The position numbers and the translations under genes are program-made. This document shows positions 61,510-64,000 of a DNA stretch of 64,000 nt, piece by piece; positions within the stretch are counted from its first letter, which is position 1; each line of letters starts with the position of its first letter. This stretch comes from Acidiphilium rubrum. Lineage in GTDB: Bacteria > Pseudomonadota > Alphaproteobacteria > Acetobacterales > Acetobacteraceae. The stretch covers positions 72,339 to 136,338 of the forward strand of contig NZ_FTNE01000010.1 in assembly GCF_900156265.1 (NCBI RefSeq), read 5' to 3'. The notes under the pieces were generated by a model, which saw only the letters and a list, made by a program, of their open reading frames with translations, did no database searches and was not told where the DNA came from.

Positions 61510-63081
61510 CTATGGATCGATCCTCTGCTTGATGTGATCCGCCACCCGTAGAGCGTTGGCGATGATCGTCAGCGTGGGGTTTACCGCGCCGATCGAGGGG
61601 AAGAAACTGGCGTCGGTCACGTATAGGTTGTCGATCTCGTGGGTTTTGCAGTTCAGGTCGAGCACGGATTGGGTGGGGTCGGTGCCGAAGCGCAGTGTGC
61701 CGGCCTGGTGGGCGGTGCCGCCGAGGGGGATGTTTTTGCCGAGGTAGAGTGAGCGGTCGAGCATGGCGAGGTTGGGGCCGGCCTTGCTCATTGCGGCTTC
61801 GAGCTTTTTTTTCAGGCGGTGGTGGGCTTCCATGTTGTTCGGCTCGAGATCGAGGAAGACGCGGCCGTCGTTGGCGAGGGTGATGCGGTTTTCGCTGCGG
61901 GGCAGGTCTTCCGAGGAGAGCCAGAAATCCATCGAGTGGCGGGCCATGGTTTCGAACGGCATTTCAGGCAGGAAGCTCAGCCATGACGGCAGGGATTCGC
62001 CGCGGATCTGGTCGGCGTGGGAGGTTGCGCACATCTGGATCAGGCCAAGCGGATAATCCCAGTCATCCGTGCCGAAATAAAAATCGCTCACGGCGAGGGT
62101 CTTCTGGAACACGGTGTCGTTGGGTTCGCGCAGCAGCGCCATCAGGACCGATTGGTTGTGGCGCATGTAGTTGCGGCCCACCTGGTCCGAGCCGTTGGCA
62201 AGGCCGGTCGGGTGGGCATCGTTCGCCGAGCGGAGCAGCAGCAGCGCCGAACTCAGCGCGCCGCACGCAGTGACCACGATATCCGCCTCATAGCGCTCAT
62301 GCGCGCCAGCGCGGATGACGTTGACGCCGGTGATGCTGCGGCCCCGGGCATCGGTCTCCAGGGTTTCGGCATAGGCGTTGGTCAGCAGCGTGACGTTCGG
62401 GTGCAGCGCCAGCGTGGGGTCGATGCACATGACCTGCGCATCCGCCTTGCCGTTCAGCAGGCAGGGATAACCATCGAACGCATCGCAGCGGATGCAGGTG
62501 CTGGTGGGGGTGGGCTTGCCGTCGCGTTCGTCGAGCAGGATGCCCAGCGGCAGATGGAACGGGTGCAGGCCATCGCGCGTGAAACTGGCGGACAATTCCT
62601 CGATCCGCGCTTCGTGGCTGACCGGCGGATGCGGGAAATCGCCGCTCGACCAAGGCTCGTTCGGGTCCTCGCCACGCTTGCCGTGGACATGGAACAGGCG
62701 CTCCGCCTCGGCGTAATACGGCTCGAACACATCGTATTTGACCGGCCATTCGGGCGATATGCCGTCCTTGTGGACGATGGTTTCGAAATCGCGCTCGCGC
62801 AGTCGGAACAGGGCGGCACCGTAGACCTTCGAGTTGCCGCCGACGAAATAATGCAGGCCGGGTTGGAACTTGTCGCCCTTGCGGTTGTGCCAGGTCTCCT
62901 TGGTCTGGTACGCGCCATCGACAAATACCGTCTGGGAATCCCAGTTTTTCTGGCTGCGCGGCAGATAGTCGCCACGCTCGATGATCAGAATGCGCTTGCC
63001 GGTCGGCGCCAGACGCTGCGCCAGCGACGCCCCACCCGGCCCCGATCCGATAACAATAACGTCATACCGCTCACTCACCAC
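61510..63081 (-). CDS. GMC-family FAD oxidoreductase
   Basis: 523 residues of the glucose-methanol-choline oxidoreductase family: the dinucleotide-binding DVIVIGSGPGGASLAQRLA at the N-terminus, ERGDYLPRSQKN, FVGGNSKVYGAALFRL, and the C-terminal VTDASFFPSIGAVNPTLTIIANA with the active-site His/Asn region. The cysteine motif TSTCIRCDAFDGYPC may bind a cluster or be structural, and occurs in some membrane-linked relatives. It starts with GTG. It is more like sugar/alcohol dehydrogenases than choline dehydrogenase BetA; the substrate is open. Confidence 0.87.
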   Translation of the reverse strand: MVSERYDVIVIGSGPGGASLAQRLAPTGKRILIIERGDYLPRSQKNWDSQTVFVDGAYQTKETWHNRKGDKFQPGLHYFVGGNSKVYGAALFRLRERDFETIVHKDGISPEWPVKYDVFEPYYAEAERLFHVHGKRGEDPNEPWSSGDFPHPPVSHEARIEELSASFTRDGLHPFHLPLGILLDERDGKPTPTSTCIRCDAFDGYPCLLNGKADAQVMCIDPTLALHPNVTLLTNAYAETLETDARGRSITGVNVIRAGAHERYEADIVVTACGALSSALLLLRSANDAHPTGLANGSDQVGRNYMRHNQSVLMALLREPNDTVFQKTLAVSDFYFGTDDWDYPLGLIQMCATSHADQIRGESLPSWLSFLPEMPFETMARHSMDFWLSSEDLPRSENRITLANDGRVFLDLEPNNMEAHHRLKKKLEAAMSKAGPNLAMLDRSLYLGKNIPLGGTAHQAGTLRFGTDPTQSVLDLNCKTHEIDNLYVTDASFFPSIGAVNPTLTIIANALRVADHIKQRIDP

Positions 63082-63105
63082 GAACCTCCATGCCTGTGGA
63101 TTGGG

Positions 63106-63369
63106 TGTCTGACAGAGGGGATGGGGCGTGTGGAAAAGAAGAAGGCGAGGGGCTCTGCCCCTCGACCCCGTTAAAGGCGGAGCCTTTAAAATCCACTAGT
63201 TTTAGGCAAGGGGAGGGCGACAAACGCCAGATCAGTTGAACCACCGAGGCAGCGCCCTCCCCTTGCCTAAAACTAAAGGGTTCTAAGGGCTCTGCCCTTA
63301 GCGGGGGTCCAGGGGGCAGAGCCCCTTGGCCTTTCTTCTTTCCACCAGCCCCATCCCATCCGCCAGACA
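63106..63369. repeat. Complex palindromic repeat, copy 7
   Basis: Arm type 1 left, type 2 right, central loop in minus orientation (as in copy 1). The mirrored flanks extend some 45 bases: TGTCTGACAGAGGGGATGGG on the left and TGTCTGGCGGATGGGATGGG reverse-complemented on the right, then GTGGAAAAGAAGAAGG against GTGGAAAGAAGAAAGG. It lies upstream of the GMC gene and before the small RNA. Confidence 0.9.
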
Positions 63370-63530
63370 TGCGATCACAGGTAGGGTGGCGTTTGGGGAT
63401 ATGCGACAATTTCATGGCGGGTTCACACAAACGGGACTTCCAATACGCTATAGAGGGCATATCTCTTGCGTAGGCTGTTAGAGCAGCCGTGGAATTCGGC
63501 ATGGGCGTGTGTGCTTGTGTCGTTCGATAT

Positions 63531-63634
63531 CCGGCCCTTACCGGCCGGATGGGGACCTTCGGGTCCCAACGTCTCCCAGACGTGAAGCCTCCCTGTTAAC
63601 TTGCCCCGCCGGTTTACCGGCGGGGCATTTTTTT
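63531..63634 (+). ncRNA. Small RNA with three stem-loops and terminator (suhB/MmgR-like)
   Basis: GGGACC-TTCG-GGTCCC, ACGTCT-CCC-AGACGT and the terminator GCCCCGCCGG-TTTA-CCGGCGGGGC followed by ATTTTTTT form three clean hairpins. Between the second and third is an unpaired GAAGCCTCCCTGTTAAC, with a CCTCCC that complements Shine-Dalgarno sequences. I recall this as the profile of the alphaproteobacterial suhB/alpha-r8 (MmgR) family, but that is memory and not a search. The 5' end is approximate. MmgR of Sinorhizobium controls polyhydroxybutyrate accumulation. Confidence 0.6.
63603..63634 (+). terminator. Rho-independent terminator of the small RNA
   Basis: A perfect 10-bp G/C stem with TTTA loop followed by a run of seven T (CATTTTTTTG), the strongest intrinsic terminator in the window. 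Confidence 0.92.
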
Positions 63635-63688
63635 GTCCCCAGGGTGACGTAGAGGGATGTAGCCAATGGTGTGGTGCCGGGCAATTGC

Positions 63689-64000
63689 TGATTCCGGGGT
63701 CAATTCGCCCACCATTCCGGGAGTAACTCGCCCGGCATTCCGGGATCTATTCGCCCACCCATTCCGACGTTAATTCGCCCACCCGTTCCGACTTTAATTC
63801 GCCCATGTGGGCGGGTTCGAGGAGGGGCCGGATTGAGGTCTCTGCTGGTTGGTTCAGGTTCACTCCCTTTGGCTGATCAAGGGAGCAGATGAATGCCAGT
63901 GGAGCGGATAGCGATGCGCGATGTGCGCGAGATTGTACGGCTGAGAATGGCGGGTCTGTCGACCCGGCAAGTGGGCATCCGGGTTGGGGTTGCGGCTTCG
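63689..64000 (+). mobile_element. Left end of an IS21-family insertion sequence
   Basis: Starting at TGATTCCGGGGTCAATTCGCCC, the motif ATTCCGnnnTnAATTCGCCCACC recurs four or more times at roughly 22-25 base spacing through about 63813, as in the multiple terminal repeats of IS21-type elements, which transposase IstA binds. A hairpin CTCCCTT/AAGGGAG (63863-63885) lies just before istA. The right end, istB and the target duplication are outside the window. Confidence 0.8.
63893..64000 (+). CDS. istA: IS21-family transposase IstA (5' part only)
   Basis: The first 36 codons read MPVERIAMRDVREIVRLRMA then GLSTRQVGIRVGV, the N-terminal helix-turn-helix of IstA proteins, and run off the window edge. 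An overlapping ATG four bases upstream is in another frame with no such match. The catalytic DDE domain is not visible. Confidence 0.8.
   Translation, partial: MPVERIAMRDVREIVRLRMAGLSTRQVGIRVGVAAS

Noticed and set aside
63071..63502. Minus-strand open frame running through palindromic repeat copy 7
   Set aside because: The predicted protein is a translation of the repeat (phrases like [13 protein letters not shown] recur at every copy) with no conserved family and no ribosome-binding site.
63689..63813. Tandem ATTCCG/TTCGCCCAC units as a CRISPR array
   Set aside because: Units are only about 22-25 bases apart with no unique spacers, degenerate, and lead into an IS21 transposase; they are terminal repeats.

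Overview
The window is a GC-rich alphaproteobacterial chromosome segment, most likely from the Acetobacteraceae/Rhodospirillales. Evidence for this is gene content and order: hemE, an origin and the PEP-synthase regulator gene in the arrangement known from Caulobacter and Rickettsia, and the mnmE-mnmG-rsmG-parA-parB block with a parS site. Species-level assignment is inference. The window runs through the chromosomal origin region: a candidate oriC lies at about 28.15-28.41 kb and parABS at 54.2-56.4 kb.

Layout. 0-5 kb: the 3' end of clpA, a thioesterase with a degenerate carrier-like domain, rnd and aspS. 5.4-15.6 kb: a seven-gene minus-strand operon with overlapping or nearly touching genes (gbcA, gbcB, a GbdR-like regulator, dgcA, dgcB, etfA, etfB) that should strip methyl groups from glycine betaine and dimethylglycine, plus a second GbdR-like regulator. 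16-24.3 kb: an uptake and processing block (outer-membrane barrel, binding-protein ABC transporter, inositol-monophosphatase-like enzyme, metallophosphoesterase, choline sulfatase) that could supply choline or betaine precursors. 24.8-28.1 kb: the overlapping haem genes hemE-hemH-HAD-hemJ. 28.4-38.7 kb: ppsR, tRNA-Gly(CCC), ptrB, dnaQ, a small ribbon-helix-helix/membrane-protein pair, coaE, aroE, purU, a class II aldolase, a DsbA-like thiol protein and a zinc-ribbon DinB. 39-50.4 kb: a CoA-binding protein, a bacterial serpin joined to a GH17 membrane protein, a TPR/glycosyltransferase protein, holC, mrp, a methyltransferase, a phasin-like protein, a YihY protein and a YyaL/SPATA20 protein. 50.8-56.4 kb: ferredoxin, mnmE, mnmG, rsmG, parA, parB. 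56.5-63.1 kb: PfpI, DoxX, a cupin/SMP-30/VOC operon, a glycine-rich PEP-CTERM protein and a GMC oxidoreductase. 63.5-64 kb: a small RNA with a strong terminator and the left end of an IS21-type element.

The most unusual content is between the genes. Seven copies of a roughly 200-260 bp complex palindrome (about 5.2, 15.8, 29.4, 38.8, 50.6, 57.8 and 63.2 kb) share a core of nested hairpins. In every copy the outer 15-45 bp differ from locus to locus yet are mirror images of each other within the locus, sometimes including the stop codon of a flanking gene. The central loop is inverted relative to the arms in two copies, and one copy carries a second hairpin inserted inside a hairpin. A second, smaller family of five A/T-rich hairpins shows compensatory base changes.
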